Part shown: piece by piece, positions 39,726 through 52,512 of the stretch | Layout of the letters: every line of letters begins with the position of its first letter | Numbering within the stretch: the first letter of the stretch is position 1 | DNA from: Pseudomonadota bacterium | Lineage (GTDB): Bacteria > Pseudomonadota > Alphaproteobacteria > Rhizobiales > Xanthobacteraceae | Direction of reading: 5' to 3' | Assembly (NCBI GenBank): GCA_003576765.1 | Contig: QEVP01000021.1 | Span: 1-64,000, forward strand | Length of the DNA stretch: 64,000 nt | Program-made: the position numbers and the translations under genes | Notes under the pieces: generated by a model | Seen by the model: only the letters and a program-made list of their open reading frames with translations | Told to the model about the DNA's origin: nothing | The model's database searches: none

Positions 39726-40525
39726 TAGGGCGCCGACGTCACCAGGATATCGGCGCCGGCCGCCGCATAGGCCGCCGCATTGGCAGCGTTGATGCCGCCG
39801 GCCGCGGCTAGCACGGGGCGCGGCGACAAGGTGCTCAGCACCGCCGCGGTCGCGGCAACCTGCTCCGGCGTCATCTTGTCCACCTGAATGATTTCGGCGC
39901 CGGCACGGGCGAGCGCAGCGGCCCCGTCGATGTCGGTGGCTTCGGCGGCGAGCCGCCGTTCGGGGGCATGGGCCTTGAGGCGGGCGAAATGCTCGGAAAG
40001 CGGGGCGGCGTCGTTCAGGAGTGTGCGGTGCTCCTCGAACACCAGCACATAATCCGACAGGCCGAGGCGATGCGGCACGGCCCCGCCGGCCTCGATGGCC
40101 CGCAGCGCCCACTGCTTCATGCCCGGCATGTGCTTGCGCGTGCAGGCGACGCGGCAGTGCGGATTGACGCTTTGGGCCGCATCGACAATGGCTCGCGCGC
40201 CGGTGGCGATGCCGGACAGGATCTCGATCAGCGTCTGCGCCATCTTGTAGGTCCGGTGCAGGCTTCCGGCCGGACCCGTGGCTTCCAGCAGCAGCGTCCG
40301 CGCGGCGGCTCGCGTTCCCGAGCCGACAGCGATCGACGTCGAGGCGCCGGACAGTTCGAACATCCGCCCGGCTTCTTCGACGGCACAGACCGTCATGTCG
40401 TGGCGTGCGGTCAGTGTCGCCCGCGCCGGTTGACCGGCGATACCGAGCCCTTCGGTGGTCGGGTCCGAATAGGGGCAGTCGTCGCGCAGGATGCGCGCGA
40501 GATCCTCGTCGTGGATGGTGGCCAT
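39680..40525 (-). CDS. modD: ModD-like protein (nicotinate-nucleotide pyrophosphorylase family)
   Basis: A 281-residue relative of quinolinate phosphoribosyltransferase. It shows EDLARILRDDCPYSDPTTEGLGI, the conserved TRKHMPGMKQWALRAIEAGGAVPHRLGLSDYVLVFEEH (TRKT-PG-R in NadC) and EIIQVDKMTPEQV, AAAGGINAANAAAYAAAGADILVTSAPY. ModD genes usually accompany molybdate transport genes; none is visible here. It converges on the Crp/FNR gene with a 46-base overlap. Its biochemical role is not established. NadC activity is less likely because of the ModD-type sequence and lack of nadAB neighbours. Confidence 0.8.
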   Translation of the reverse strand: MATIHDEDLARILRDDCPYSDPTTEGLGIAGQPARATLTARHDMTVCAVEEAGRMFELSGASTSIAVGSGTRAAARTLLLEATGPAGSLHRTYKMAQTLIEILSGIATGARAIVDAAQSVNPHCRVACTRKHMPGMKQWALRAIEAGGAVPHRLGLSDYVLVFEEHRTLLNDAAPLSEHFARLKAHAPERRLAAEATDIDGAAALARAGAEIIQVDKMTPEQVAATAAVLSTLSPRPVLAAAGGINAANAAAYAAAGADILVTSAPYQAPPRDVKVRILPA

Positions 40526-40970
40526 GTGCTTTGCCGCTCGCGATTCGCCTCAGCCAGCGTTATGTCATTCTGTAACTAGCGGTGCCGGGCGTGAAGTCAA
40601 TGCGCCTGCGTACCGGACCTGCGGCCGGGGATGCGGCGAACGAGCCGGCTCTTGCGCGAACAGTCGCGTGAGGGCGCTTGATCGCAGGCGGGGGCCTGTC
40701 CGCTGCTCATGCGCCGCTGATGCAGGGCGCGCTCCATCTCAAGTTCAGCCGACGCGCGAAGGGCGCAAGGGGTTGAGAAAGCTGCCTTTACGCCTGTGTG
40801 CCGGGTGCGGCGGCCCTTCGGCTCGCACGAATGCGATTAATGTTCATTCAAAGTAAATATTTTCCATTAACCATACCGGTACCGGAATGGGTCGCTGCGG
40901 CGGCCCGGACCGGGCCGGTTACTTATTGCGTACCTCCGCCGCCTCCGGTCACGATTCAAGGATATCCTTC
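40526..40970. other. Promoter region between modD and the next binding-protein gene
   Basis: A 445-base divergent gap. No gene is supported. The only AT-rich stretch (about 40838-40870) is likely the promoter of the binding-protein gene and is followed by the palindrome listed separately. Confidence 0.5.
40871..40890. promoter_or_regulatory. Interrupted palindrome, candidate operator
   Basis: CCAT-A-CCGGTACCGG-A-ATGG: 20 bases, symmetrical except for one central-flank pair, about 80 bases upstream of the binding-protein start and just after an AT-rich stretch. The binding protein is unknown. Confidence 0.4.
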
Positions 40971-42152
40971 ATGCTTAAAATTTCAAAAAGCACCTTCCCG
41001 GTTGCGTTGGCCGCGCTCATTGTTGCACTGCCCGCGACGGTCGCCTCGGCCGAAAACGGCGTTTCCGCCGACAAGATCGTGCTCGGCCAGGCCGCGGCCC
41101 TTTCGGGGCCGGCGGCAGAACTCGGCCAGGGGATGAAGGTCGGCCTCGAAGCCGCCTTCGCCGAAGTCAACAAGGCCGGCGGCATCAACGGACGCAAGCT
41201 CGAGCTCAAGAGCGTGGACGACGGCTACGAGCCGACGCGCTCGATAGGCGTGGTGAAGACGCTGCTGGAAGAGGACAAGGTATTCGCCATCATCGGCACC
41301 GTCGGCACCCCGACGGCGGCGGCCATCCAGCCGATTGCGACCAATGCCGGCGCGCCCATGATCGGAGCATTCTCCGGCGTCGAATTCCTGCGCGAGCCCT
41401 ACAAACCGCTGGTGATGAACGTGCGGGCCAGCTACTACCAGGAGACCGAGGCGATGGTCGAGCACCTGACCAAGGACCTCGGCTATACCCGCATCGGCAT
41501 CATGTATCAGGACGATGCCTACGGGCAGGCGGGGCTCACCGGGCTCAAGCGCGCGCTCGACAAGCGCAACATGAAGCTGTTCGGCGAGGGGACTTACGAG
41601 CGCAACACCTCGGCGATCAAGGGCGCGCTGCTCGCGGTGCGCAAGGCGAAACCCGAGGCGGTGGTGATGATCAGCGCCTACCGGCCGGCCTCCGAGTTCA
41701 TCAAGATCGCCCGCCAGATCAACTTCGACCCGACGTTCGTCAACATCTCCTTCGTCGGCTCCGACGCTCTCGCCAGAGAGCTGGGCAACGCCGGCGGCGG
41801 CGTGGTGGTGACGCAGGTGGTGCCGTTCCCGCTGGATACGACAATTCCGGTGGTCGCCAGCTATCAGTCGTCGCTGAAGGCGGTGGCGCCGAGCGAGCCG
41901 CCGGGCTTCGTTTCGCTCGAGGGTTATCTGGTCGGCCGCACCCTGATCGCGGCGCTGGACAAGATCGACGGCGAGCCCACCCGCAAGGCGCTGATCGAGT
42001 CGGTGCAGAAGGCAAGCCCGCTCGACCTCGGCGGCATCAAGCTGTCCTACAGCACCACGAGCAATCGCGGATCGAGCGAGGTGTTCCTGACCGTGATCCA
42101 GCCCGACGGCAGCTTCAAGGCGGTCGATCGGCTGTCGAAGGCCGGGATGTGA
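40971..42152 (+). CDS. ABC transporter periplasmic binding protein without adjacent permease
   Basis: A 393-residue secreted protein (signal [27 protein letters not shown], cut before ENGVS) of the Leu/Ile/Val type: [58 protein letters not shown] lies seven bases before the ATG. No permease or ATPase gene is near; instead a chemoreceptor gene follows 92 bases later. This suggests the protein binds a ligand for chemotaxis, or feeds a transporter encoded elsewhere (inference). Confidence 0.9.
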   Translation: MLKISKSTFPVALAALIVALPATVASAENGVSADKIVLGQAAALSGPAAELGQGMKVGLEAAFAEVNKAGGINGRKLELKSVDDGYEPTRSIGVVKTLLEEDKVFAIIGTVGTPTAAAIQPIATNAGAPMIGAFSGVEFLREPYKPLVMNVRASYYQETEAMVEHLTKDLGYTRIGIMYQDDAYGQAGLTGLKRALDKRNMKLFGEGTYERNTSAIKGALLAVRKAKPEAVVMISAYRPASEFIKIARQINFDPTFVNISFVGSDALARELGNAGGGVVVTQVVPFPLDTTIPVVASYQSSLKAVAPSEPPGFVSLEGYLVGRTLIAALDKIDGEPTRKALIESVQKASPLDLGGIKLSYSTTSNRGSSEVFLTVIQPDGSFKAVDRLSKAGM

Positions 42153-42244
42153 TGAGGCGCGGCTTGCGCTTCTGGCCGGGTTCCGGCCGCAGCTCTACCG
42201 ACATGATCGCACGCAATGCGACAGAAAACGATTGGGGGAAACCG

Positions 42245-44362
42245 ATGAAAGCCGCAACGGCTAAGTTTCAGTTCGGCTTGCGAGGCCGTCTTTTCATGGC
42301 GTTCGGACTGGTCGCGGCCATGACCGTGGTTGCCAGCGTCAACGCCATCATGTCCTATAACAGCCTCGGCACGTCGCTCGGCGTGATCGCCGAGCGCAGC
42401 CTGCCCGAAATCGAGCGCTCGTCGCATGTCGTCAGGGCGGCCGGCGATCTCAGCGCCGCGGCGCCGGGCCTGCTTGCCGCTGCCAGCGACGAGGAGCGCG
42501 AGCAAGCGTCGCGAGCCTTATCCGGTGCCCGTGACGGTCTGCTGCGCACCATCGGCGAACTTGGCGCCGAGGATGCCGCCGCGCTGAACAAGATCGCCCA
42601 GCCGATCGTCGAGAACCTGGCCCGGCTTCAGCAATCCGTTGCCGAGCGGCAGTCGATCGCCGCCGCCCGCCGCGCCCTGATCGCCAGCTTGCGCACGGCC
42701 CATCAGAAGCTCGCCGAACGGCTCATTCCGGTCGCGGACGACGTCGCCTTCACGCTGACGATGGCGCTGGAAACGGCCGCGGACAAGCAGGACCTCGAGG
42801 TCGTTCGCAAGACGCTGCTCGGGCTCGCCGACAACGAGCTCGGCGCGCTGCAGGCGGTGCTGGCGCTGCGCGCCGAATCCAACCTGATCCTCGGCGTTCT
42901 GGTCGAGGCGGCCGATCTCGTCTCCGCCGATCTCCTGCCGCCGGTGAAGGATCGCTTCAACGCCGCGGCCAATCGCCTCGGCCGGGCGGCCGTCACTCTG
43001 CAGGACGCGGAAGCGACCCGACTCGCCGGCCAGCTCGTGGCCATCGGGCGCGACAAGGACAACATCTTCGACTTGAAGCAGAAGGAAATCGCCGCGACCA
43101 GTGCGGGCGCCGCCGTGGTGGCGCAGAACCGTGAGCTAGTGCTGGGACTGCAGAAGGAAGTGGCGCAGCTTGGCCAGCGCAGCGAGGCGGCTGCGGCGGC
43201 CACGGTGCGCGACTCCGAAGCCGACATCAGCAAGGGGCGCATCGTGCTGATCGCTCTCGCGCTGGTGAGCGTCTTGGCCGCGCTGCTGATCGGTTGGCTC
43301 TATGTCGGTCGCGCCGTCGTGCGCCGTCTGGTCGGCCTGCAATCCAGCATGAAGGCGATCGCTGCCGGCGATCTCTCCACCGAGGTCGCCACCGGCGGCT
43401 CGGACGAGATCGGCGCGATGGCTGCGGCCCTTCAGGTATTCAAGGACAACATGGCCGAATCCAACCGTCTGCGTGCCGAGCGCGCTGAGGCCGAGCAGCG
43501 TGCCGCCGCTCAGCGCAAGGCCGACATGCGCCGGCTTGCCGACGAGTTCCATGCCGCGATCGGCGAGATTGTCGGCACCGTGTCGTCGGCCTCGACCGAG
43601 CTTGAAGCCTCGGCCAAGATGCTGACCGATACGGCGGCTGCGACCCAGAAGCTGTCGGATACGGTGGAGGCGGCATCGGGCAGCGCCTCGCAGAACGTCG
43701 ATTCGGTCGCCGCGGCGACCGAGGAGATGTCCGCCTCGATTGCCGAGATCAACCGTCAGGTGCACGAATCCGCCAGCATCGCCAGCGAAGCGGTGCAGCA
43801 GGCGGAGATGACCGACGCGCGCATCGGCGAACTGTCGAAGGCGGCGGCGCGCATCGGCAACGTCATCAATCTCATCACGTCGATCGCCGAGCAGACCAAC
43901 CTGCTGGCGCTCAACGCCACGATCGAGGCGGCCCGCGCCGGCGAATCCGGCAAGGGCTTTGCGGTGGTGGCGCAGGAGGTCAAGACGCTCGCCACCCAGA
44001 CCGGCAAGGCGACCAGCGAGATCAGTGCGCAGATCGCCAGCATGCAGGTGGCGACCCAGGAGTCGGTGGCCGCGATCAAGCAGATCGGCATCACGATCGG
44101 CCGGATCTCGGAAATCGCCTCGATCATCGCTGCCTCGGTCCAGCAGCAGGGCAGCGCGACGGAGGAAATCGCCCGCAACGTTCAGGGCGCCGCCAAATCG
44201 ACCAGCGAGGTCGCCGCCAACATCAGCGAGGTCAACAGAGGTGCCTCCGAGACGAGTTCGGCATCGTCGCAGGTATTGTCCTCGGCGCAGTCGCTGTCCG
44301 GCGAGAGCAATCGTCTCAAGCTCGAAGTGGACCGCTTCCTGGAGACCGTGCGCGCCGCTTGA
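42245..44362 (+). CDS. Methyl-accepting chemotaxis protein
   Basis: A 705-residue chemoreceptor: TM1 near the start ([20 protein letters not shown]), a helical periplasmic domain of about 320 residues, TM2 ([22 protein letters not shown]), HAMP ([29 protein letters not shown]), and the cytoplasmic signalling domain with the conserved hairpin tip [36 protein letters not shown] 42245 follows GGGGGAAACC; an earlier in-frame GTG overlaps the binding-protein stop and lacks a ribosome site. No CheR-binding pentapeptide is seen at the C-terminus. It may read the binding protein encoded just upstream. Confidence 0.92.
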   Translation: MKAATAKFQFGLRGRLFMAFGLVAAMTVVASVNAIMSYNSLGTSLGVIAERSLPEIERSSHVVRAAGDLSAAAPGLLAAASDEEREQASRALSGARDGLLRTIGELGAEDAAALNKIAQPIVENLARLQQSVAERQSIAAARRALIASLRTAHQKLAERLIPVADDVAFTLTMALETAADKQDLEVVRKTLLGLADNELGALQAVLALRAESNLILGVLVEAADLVSADLLPPVKDRFNAAANRLGRAAVTLQDAEATRLAGQLVAIGRDKDNIFDLKQKEIAATSAGAAVVAQNRELVLGLQKEVAQLGQRSEAAAAATVRDSEADISKGRIVLIALALVSVLAALLIGWLYVGRAVVRRLVGLQSSMKAIAAGDLSTEVATGGSDEIGAMAAALQVFKDNMAESNRLRAERAEAEQRAAAQRKADMRRLADEFHAAIGEIVGTVSSASTELEASAKMLTDTAAATQKLSDTVEAASGSASQNVDSVAAATEEMSASIAEINRQVHESASIASEAVQQAEMTDARIGELSKAAARIGNVINLITSIAEQTNLLALNATIEAARAGESGKGFAVVAQEVKTLATQTGKATSEISAQIASMQVATQESVAAIKQIGITIGRISEIASIIAASVQQQGSATEEIARNVQGAAKSTSEVAANISEVNRGASETSSASSQVLSSAQSLSGESNRLKLEVDRFLETVRAA

Positions 44363-44383
44363 GGCTGCTACCTTCAGGCAATG

Positions 44384-44413
44384 AAAAAGCCGGGCATCTG
44401 CCCGGCTTTTTTT
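44384..44413. terminator. Rho-independent, bidirectional terminator
   Basis: AAAAA-GCCGGGC-ATCT-GCCCGGC-TTTTTTT: perfect 7-bp GC stem (12 with the A/T pairs), 4-base loop and T tract. It separates the chemoreceptor from the convergent small gene and works for both strands. Confidence 0.93.
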
Positions 44414-44436
44414 GTCTCGGTCGCAAGCCCCGTGGA

Positions 44437-44868
44437 TCAGTCGCGCCGGGCCGGCTCGGCGAGGCGCTTCCACTGCGCGACGTTGTCGGCGATCATCCGC
44501 GTCGATTTCATCGCCGCCTGACTCAATTGAGCATAGCCTGCGATCTCGCGCTGCACGCGCTGACCTTCCTCATGCAGCAGCGTGCGGATGGTCTCAAGCT
44601 CGGTGATCAGATTCTCGATCTCGGACAGCGAGGTTCCTGCCACGCGCTGGATCAGCGAGTTGAGGTTGCTGACCTCGGCGTTGGCGTCGCCTCCGGCTGT
44701 CTCCGTGGCGGCAGCAGCGGGGGCGGCCGCCGGGCGGCGCAGATAGGCGATATCGTTACGGACGAAATCGCGGATACCGGCCTCGACCTCGGAGACGGCG
44801 CTCAGGTTCGGGTCGTCTTCCTGCTTTTCAGGCTGCTCTGATCGAATGGTGCTCATCGGCTTTTCCAT
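44437..44868 (-). CDS. Small coiled-coil protein, unknown function
   Basis: A 143-residue acidic protein without membrane segments. After a flexible N-terminus with an Ala/Pro linker (RRPAAAPAAAATETAGG), the second half is strongly helical: NLNSLIQRVAGTSLSEIENLITELETIRTLLHEEGQRVQREIAGYAQLSQAAMKSTRMIADNV, consistent with a coiled coil. ATG 44868 has AAGG six bases upstream; ATG 44856 is also possible. It follows the chemoreceptor on the opposite strand, but no link can be shown. I do not recognise the family. Confidence 0.7.
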   Translation of the reverse strand: MEKPMSTIRSEQPEKQEDDPNLSAVSEVEAGIRDFVRNDIAYLRRPAAAPAAAATETAGGDANAEVSNLNSLIQRVAGTSLSEIENLITELETIRTLLHEEGQRVQREIAGYAQLSQAAMKSTRMIADNVAQWKRLAEPARRD

Positions 44869-45209
44869 GGCTATACCTTGGGCTGTACCTTGTGTCGCGA
44901 TGCGCCAAGCGCGGCTGTCCCCTCGCGCAGCTTGTTCGGCACCCCATCAGTCCAGCGGAATCTGTCCACATCGCGGCCAATCCTTGGCGCGGGCCGGACC
45001 ATTCGCAGGAATCGGCGGAGCGGTTGGAGCGAGGATGGCCGGAGAAAGACTAAGAATTTGTTTACCCTGGGAACCGGCCTGCCGCCGCAGGTGCGGGTAT
45101 GGCGCCGGCTGGAGGCTGATCGATCCGTCCCTAGTTCCATACCCCTGGCTGCGGAGGCCCGCCTGCGGTTTTGAACGAGTAGGGGCCGATCTCGCGATCA
45201 TTTGTCTTG
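44869..45209. other. Intergenic stretch with no supported gene
   Basis: About 340 bases between divergent small genes. Short open frames on both strands lack ribosome sites and protein-like composition. No clear promoter or repeat was seen. Confidence 0.5.
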
Positions 45210-45506
45210 ATGCCCCCGTCCATCCGGGCAATGTATTCAGGCATGGGGACCATACTGCCGGCCTGCCTTGCTTCTTTGCTTGCCGTGGCACTTTTTGCGG
45301 CAAGTGTTCCGCCTGCCGTCGCGCAGCAGGGGGGCCGCGGCGTGCCGCGTCACATCGTGGTACCGTACGACAGCAACATGAGCATGATCGATCGCATGGC
45401 GCGCCGCAATATGGAGCGGCGGCATATCGAGCGGCGCATGCGGCTTGCTCCGCCGCCGGCCGGTCCCGCCGGACCGCGACGTTTCGGCCCGCCGCCGCGT
45501 CGCTAA
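45210..45506 (+). CDS. Small secreted basic protein, unknown function
   Basis: Up to 98 residues: a signal peptide (GTILPACLASLLAVALFAASVPPAVAQ) followed by a short Arg/Pro-rich mature part (DRMARRNMERRHIERRMRLAPPPAGPAGPRR). Starts at 45210, 45231 or 45243 are possible. The codon pattern and clear signal peptide support a real gene, but the mature region is low-complexity and no family is recognised. Confidence 0.5.
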   Translation: MPPSIRAMYSGMGTILPACLASLLAVALFAASVPPAVAQQGGRGVPRHIVVPYDSNMSMIDRMARRNMERRHIERRMRLAPPPAGPAGPRRFGPPPRR

Positions 45507-45545
45507 ATCGTCGTCCCGAAAAAGCCTGCTGTCGGAGATCCGGAG

Positions 45546-48515
<2,970 letters not shown>

Positions 48516-48557
48516 CGCCGCAATATGGGGAGAAGTGCCGGTGGTTGAAAGGGTCCG

Positions 48558-49622
48558 TCAGTCGGCCTCGCGCGGTCGCAGCCGTTTCAGCGCCGGCGGC
48601 AATACGCCATCGAACCAGGCGTTGAGGGCATGCTGGCGGCGATAATACCATAGCCCGAGCGCGATGATGGCGATGCCGATCAGCGACAGCGCGAACGGAA
48701 ACATCATCGAATCCTTGAACACCTTGCTCGCGAGATCGCCGAGATAGATGGCGATGCCGATCGCGCCGAACACCGCGAACACCTGCCGGCCGAGGAACAC
48801 CGCGATGAACAGGAACACCACGTTCATGGCGCAGTATAGCGCCTTTTCGAGCGCGCTGCCTTCGGCGGCGGCCGTGATGCCGCCCCAGAACGTCATGACG
48901 CCGAACAGGTAGAGCCAGTAGGCGAAATCGCCGGTGCGCTGGCGCGCGTTGACGATCATGGCCACGACGATGACGCCAAGGCCGAACCAGATCGAAACCT
49001 GGCGCGCAATCTCCCAGTCGCGCGGCTTGCCGGCGATCCACGGCGCCAGATCCATCGACAGGAACCACAGCGCGAAGGCCAGTACGAAGGTGATGAACGG
49101 GAAGCGGTAGAAGCGCAGCGCCAGTGCCGAGGCCGCAATCGCCGCCAGTTCCATGAACACCCAGCTTCCCTTGATCCAGACATAGAAGTCGCGGACCGTG
49201 CCGGGCTTGCCGAACCGGGTCCACAGCCCGAAGGCGTCCTGCAACCCATAGACGGCGAGCGGCGCCATCGAGACGGCGACCGCGATCAACAGCCCGCCCG
49301 GCGTGCGCAGCTTCTGCACCGTCCACAGGTAATGGCCGGCGGCGGTGAACAGCGCGGCGTAGACCAGCGCGGTCGCCGTCAACGCAAGGCCGCCCATCCG
49401 TGAAAACGCCAGCGTCGAGAACAGCCCCATCGCGGCCATGACGATCAGCGCGCCGGCGTACCACAACACATGCACGACATCGAAGCGCGAGCGGTCCGCC
49501 AGCGGCTGCTGCTGTGGCGGGGCACGGTCGGTGCCGAGAAACGCAAGCAGGCTGTCGAGTTGGGCTTGGGTGATGATCCCGGCATGGGCGGCGGCGCGCA
49601 GGTCGCTGCTCGAATAGGGCAT
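48558..49622 (-). CDS. Multi-pass membrane protein (DUF2157-like)
   Basis: A 354-residue protein. The soluble N-terminus (DLRAAAHAGIITQAQLDSLLAFL) resembles the opening of DUF2157-type proteins. About ten hydrophobic helices follow from residue ~60 (VLWYAGALIVMAAMGLFSTLAF onward), ending in a basic tail. The start is the ATG at 49622; a longer frame upstream is less plausible. No catalytic motif is visible and the function is unknown. It is 42 bases after uvrB's start region on the same strand but probably separate in function. Confidence 0.8.
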   Translation of the reverse strand: MPYSSSDLRAAAHAGIITQAQLDSLLAFLGTDRAPPQQQPLADRSRFDVVHVLWYAGALIVMAAMGLFSTLAFSRMGGLALTATALVYAALFTAAGHYLWTVQKLRTPGGLLIAVAVSMAPLAVYGLQDAFGLWTRFGKPGTVRDFYVWIKGSWVFMELAAIAASALALRFYRFPFITFVLAFALWFLSMDLAPWIAGKPRDWEIARQVSIWFGLGVIVVAMIVNARQRTGDFAYWLYLFGVMTFWGGITAAAEGSALEKALYCAMNVVFLFIAVFLGRQVFAVFGAIGIAIYLGDLASKVFKDSMMFPFALSLIGIAIIALGLWYYRRQHALNAWFDGVLPPALKRLRPREAD

Positions 49623-49808
49623 GGCTCGTCTCCGTCGATGTGCCGGGGCCAGATCTGTTTCATCAAGTCGTGAAGGGTTCAAGATGCGTGCCGTCATCGC
49701 CGGTGGACGGCCGCCGCATCAAAATTGCTCTTAGCCCCTCGCGGCCATTGACTGCGGCGGCCGGGTGCGCGACATTCATGCATTCGCATGAACCGGGATG
49801 CTGCCGCC

Positions 49809-50519
49809 ATGATCGACCTGCACTACTGGACCACGCCGAACGGCCACAAGATCACGATCTTTCTCGAAGAGGCGGGGCTCGATTACAAGATCGTCCCGGT
49901 CAACATCGGCAAGGGCGACCAGTTCAAGCCGGAGTTTCTGGCGATTGCGCCGAACAACCGCATTCCCGCCATCGTCGATCAGGCACCCAAGGACGGCGGC
50001 GCGCCGGTGTCGATCTTCGAATCCGGTGCCATCCTGCTTTATCTCGCTGAGAAGACCGGGCAATTCCTCTCTGCCGACCTGCGGCAGCGTTACGACGCGA
50101 TCCAGTGGCTGTTCTGGCAGATGGGCGGGCTCGGTCCGATGGCCGGGCAGAACCACCATTTCAATGTCTATGCGGTCGAAAAAATTCCCTATGCCATGGA
50201 CCGCTACATCAAGGAGACCAACCGGCTCTACGGCGTGCTGAACAAGCGCCTCGCTGACCGCGAATTCATCGCCGGCGACTATTCCATCGCCGACATGGCG
50301 AGCTATCCGTGGATCGTTCCTTACGAGAAGCAGAGCCAGAACATCGATGACTTCCCGCATCTCAAGCGCTGGTTCGAGGCGATTGCGGCGCGTCCGGCGG
50401 TGGAGCGCGCTTACGCCAAGGCCAGGGAGGTCAATCCCAATTTCGACCAGCCCTCGATCCGCACCGAGGCGGAGCGCAAGCTCCTGTTCGGCCAGTCCGC
50501 CGCATCGGTCAAAAACTAA
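49809..50519 (+). CDS. Glutathione S-transferase, YfcG/YghU (nu-class) type
   Basis: A 236-residue GST. The thioredoxin-like domain opens MIDLHYWTTPNGHKITIFLEEAG, matching YfcG where the TPNGHK loop binds glutathione; the glutathione gamma-Glu site is in NNRIPAIVD and FESGAILLYLAEKTG. The all-alpha domain shows YSIADMASYPWIVPYE. YfcG-type enzymes act as disulfide-bond reductases more than as conjugating enzymes. ATG 49809 fits the family start; an upstream ATG at 49788 would add seven residues. Confidence 0.88.
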   Translation: MIDLHYWTTPNGHKITIFLEEAGLDYKIVPVNIGKGDQFKPEFLAIAPNNRIPAIVDQAPKDGGAPVSIFESGAILLYLAEKTGQFLSADLRQRYDAIQWLFWQMGGLGPMAGQNHHFNVYAVEKIPYAMDRYIKETNRLYGVLNKRLADREFIAGDYSIADMASYPWIVPYEKQSQNIDDFPHLKRWFEAIAARPAVERAYAKAREVNPNFDQPSIRTEAERKLLFGQSAASVKN

Positions 50520-50582
50520 AATTATCCGCGACCGCCGCGCCGCCGGTGCGGTTCGTCGTCCATCAATGCAAGGGAGGATGGC

Positions 50583-51281
50583 GTGACGCGCCGCCTGTTC
50601 GAACTCGTCGGCAGCGATGCCGCAAAGCCTTTCAGCCCGTATTGCTGGCGCACCCGCATGGCGCTGGCGCACAAGGGCCTCACGGCGGAAACCGTGCCGT
50701 GGCACTTCACCGACAAGGCGGCGATCGCGCCATACATGTCGGAAAAGGTTCCGGTGCTGATCGATGGCGAGAAGTCGGTCGCCGATTCATGGGCCATCGC
50801 GCTTCATCTCGAGGATGCCTACCCGGACCGGCCGTCGCTGTTCGGCGGCGAGGGCGGCCGCGCCATGGCGCGGATGCTCAACTGGTGGGGCGATATCGCC
50901 ATCGTCGGCGGCATGTTTCCACTGATCGCCGCCGATATTCTGACGCGGCTCGATCCGGAGGACGCGGCCTATTTCCGCGCCTCGCGTGAGGCGCGGCTCG
51001 GCGGCGTGCGGCTCGAAGATGCCGCCGCCAATCGCGACAAGGACGTCGTCCGCTTCCGCAAGAGCCTCGATCCGATGCGGCTGACGCTGCGCTCGCAGCC
51101 GTTCCTCGGCGGCGCCGCGCCGAACTATGCCGACTACATTGTATTCGGCGGCTTCCAGTGGGCGCGAATCGTCAGCCCGTTCAGGTTTTTGGCCGAGGAC
51201 GATCTGATTTTCGCCTGGCGCGAAAAGCTGCTCGATGCCTTCGATGGCATGGCGCGCGCCACGCCCGGCTATCCGGTCTGA
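50583..51281 (+). CDS. Glutathione S-transferase, beta-etherase (LigE/LigF)-like
   Basis: A 232-residue GST-fold protein. The N-terminus KPFSPYCWRTRMALAHKGL closely follows the LigE pattern (SPYVWRTK-ALKHKG), and KVPVLIDGEKSVADSWAIALHLEDAYPDRPSLFGG matches the second half of that domain. LigE/F enzymes cleave aryl ether bonds of lignin fragments with glutathione. Whether this protein does so is not known; many Hyphomicrobiales relatives are uncharacterised. It is 63 bases after another GST gene on the same strand. Confidence 0.8.
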   Translation: MTRRLFELVGSDAAKPFSPYCWRTRMALAHKGLTAETVPWHFTDKAAIAPYMSEKVPVLIDGEKSVADSWAIALHLEDAYPDRPSLFGGEGGRAMARMLNWWGDIAIVGGMFPLIAADILTRLDPEDAAYFRASREARLGGVRLEDAAANRDKDVVRFRKSLDPMRLTLRSQPFLGGAAPNYADYIVFGGFQWARIVSPFRFLAEDDLIFAWREKLLDAFDGMARATPGYPV

Positions 51282-51448
51282 TCCTGCGCCGCAGCGGCGG
51301 CGCGCAGGCAGGCGGGGCACAGGCAATCCTCGCCGGGTTTCGGCAGCGGCAGCCGCGCCGTTTCTCCGGCGCACCAGCACTGTCCCGACAGGTCGCAGGT
51401 GAACCGTGCCCCGCAGCGGGGACAGGTCAGTTCGCGGGGCTGGTCCAT
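51269..51448 (-). CDS. Cysteine-rich CWC family protein
   Basis: A 59-residue protein with eight cysteines arranged as CPRCGARFTCDLSGQCWCAG ... CLCPACL, the pattern of the CWC family. It probably binds zinc through the paired Cys motifs. The function is unknown. It overlaps the end of the convergent GST gene by 13 bases. Start at 51448 (MDQPRELTC) or 51463; neither has a clear ribosome site. Confidence 0.72.
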   Translation of the reverse strand: MDQPRELTCPRCGARFTCDLSGQCWCAGETARLPLPKPGEDCLCPACLRAAAAAQDQTG

Positions 51449-51476
51449 GCAGGCGGCGGGCATGGCGGAGCGACGG

Positions 51477-52415
51477 TCACGCCGTGATCGCGTCGATCTC
51501 GGCATAGTCCTCGGCGCTGAGTTGCCACTCCGCCGCCTTGACGTTCTGCGCGACCTGCTCGGGCGACGACGCGCCGGCGATGATGCTGGCGACCTGCGGC
51601 CGGCCGGCGAGCCAGGAGAACGCCAGTTCTGTCAGCGTGCGACCGCGCGCCTCGGCGAAGCTCCCGAGCCGCTCGACGATGTCCTCGTTGCGCGGCGTCG
51701 CATATTGCTCCTTCAGCGACGGCACCTTGCCGAAGCGGCTGTCGGCCGGCGCGGGCGCACCGCGCTGGTATTTTCCGGTGAGAAGGCCGCCGGCCAGCGG
51801 ATAGTAGGGCAACAGCCCGAGGCCGTAGGCGGACGCGGCCGGCAACAACTCCTTTTCGATGCCGCGGGCGAGGATGTTGTACTCGTCCTGACAGGAGACG
51901 AAACGCGACAGGGAGCCGGCGCGCGCGGTGAACTCCGCCTCGGCAAGGCGCCAGGCGGGAAAGTTCGAGTTGCCGATGTAGCGCACCTTGCCGGCCCGCA
52001 CGAGGTCGTCGAGCGCGCGCAGGGTCTCCTCGATCGGCGTCAGCGGATCGAACCGGTGCTGCTGGTAGAGGTCGATGTAGTCGGTTTTGAGCCGGCGCAG
52101 GCTGTCCTCGACCGCGCGCATGATATAGCGGCGCGAGGCGCCCTGTTTGGTGCCGTCGTCGCTCATCGCCATGCCGAACTTGGTGGCGAGCACGACGTCC
52201 TTGCGGTGATCTCCCAGTGCCTCGCCGAGCACGACCTCGGACGGGCCGCGGCCGGCATAGACGTCGGCGGTATCGAACAGCGTCACGCCGAGGTCGAGCG
52301 CCTTGTGGATGATCTTGCGCGACGTCTTGGCGTCGCTGCGCTGGCCGAAATTGTTGCAGCCGAGGCCGACCATGGAAACGCGCAGGCCGGAGCCGCCAAG
52401 ATTGCGGATGTGCAT
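51477..52415 (-). CDS. Aldo/keto reductase
   Basis: A 312-residue (beta/alpha)8 NADPH-dependent oxidoreductase. The catalytic tetrad is complete: Asp and Tyr in FDTADVYAGRG, Lys in VLATKFG and His in LYQQHRFDP. NADP-binding residues lie in IIAGASSPEQVAQNV. The sequence resembles YajO/YghZ-like and auxin-induced-protein-like AKRs that reduce aldehydes or ketones; the substrate is unknown. It stands alone on the minus strand. Confidence 0.9.
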   Translation of the reverse strand: MHIRNLGGSGLRVSMVGLGCNNFGQRSDAKTSRKIIHKALDLGVTLFDTADVYAGRGPSEVVLGEALGDHRKDVVLATKFGMAMSDDGTKQGASRRYIMRAVEDSLRRLKTDYIDLYQQHRFDPLTPIEETLRALDDLVRAGKVRYIGNSNFPAWRLAEAEFTARAGSLSRFVSCQDEYNILARGIEKELLPAASAYGLGLLPYYPLAGGLLTGKYQRGAPAPADSRFGKVPSLKEQYATPRNEDIVERLGSFAEARGRTLTELAFSWLAGRPQVASIIAGASSPEQVAQNVKAAEWQLSAEDYAEIDAITA

Positions 52416-52512
52416 GGCTGGAAATCCTGTGACGAGAGTGCGGCGGGTCTTTTCATTGTGCGCCGCATGTCGTCGTATCGCAAGCAGCCGCTTTCATCAC
52501 GGAATCCCGTCA

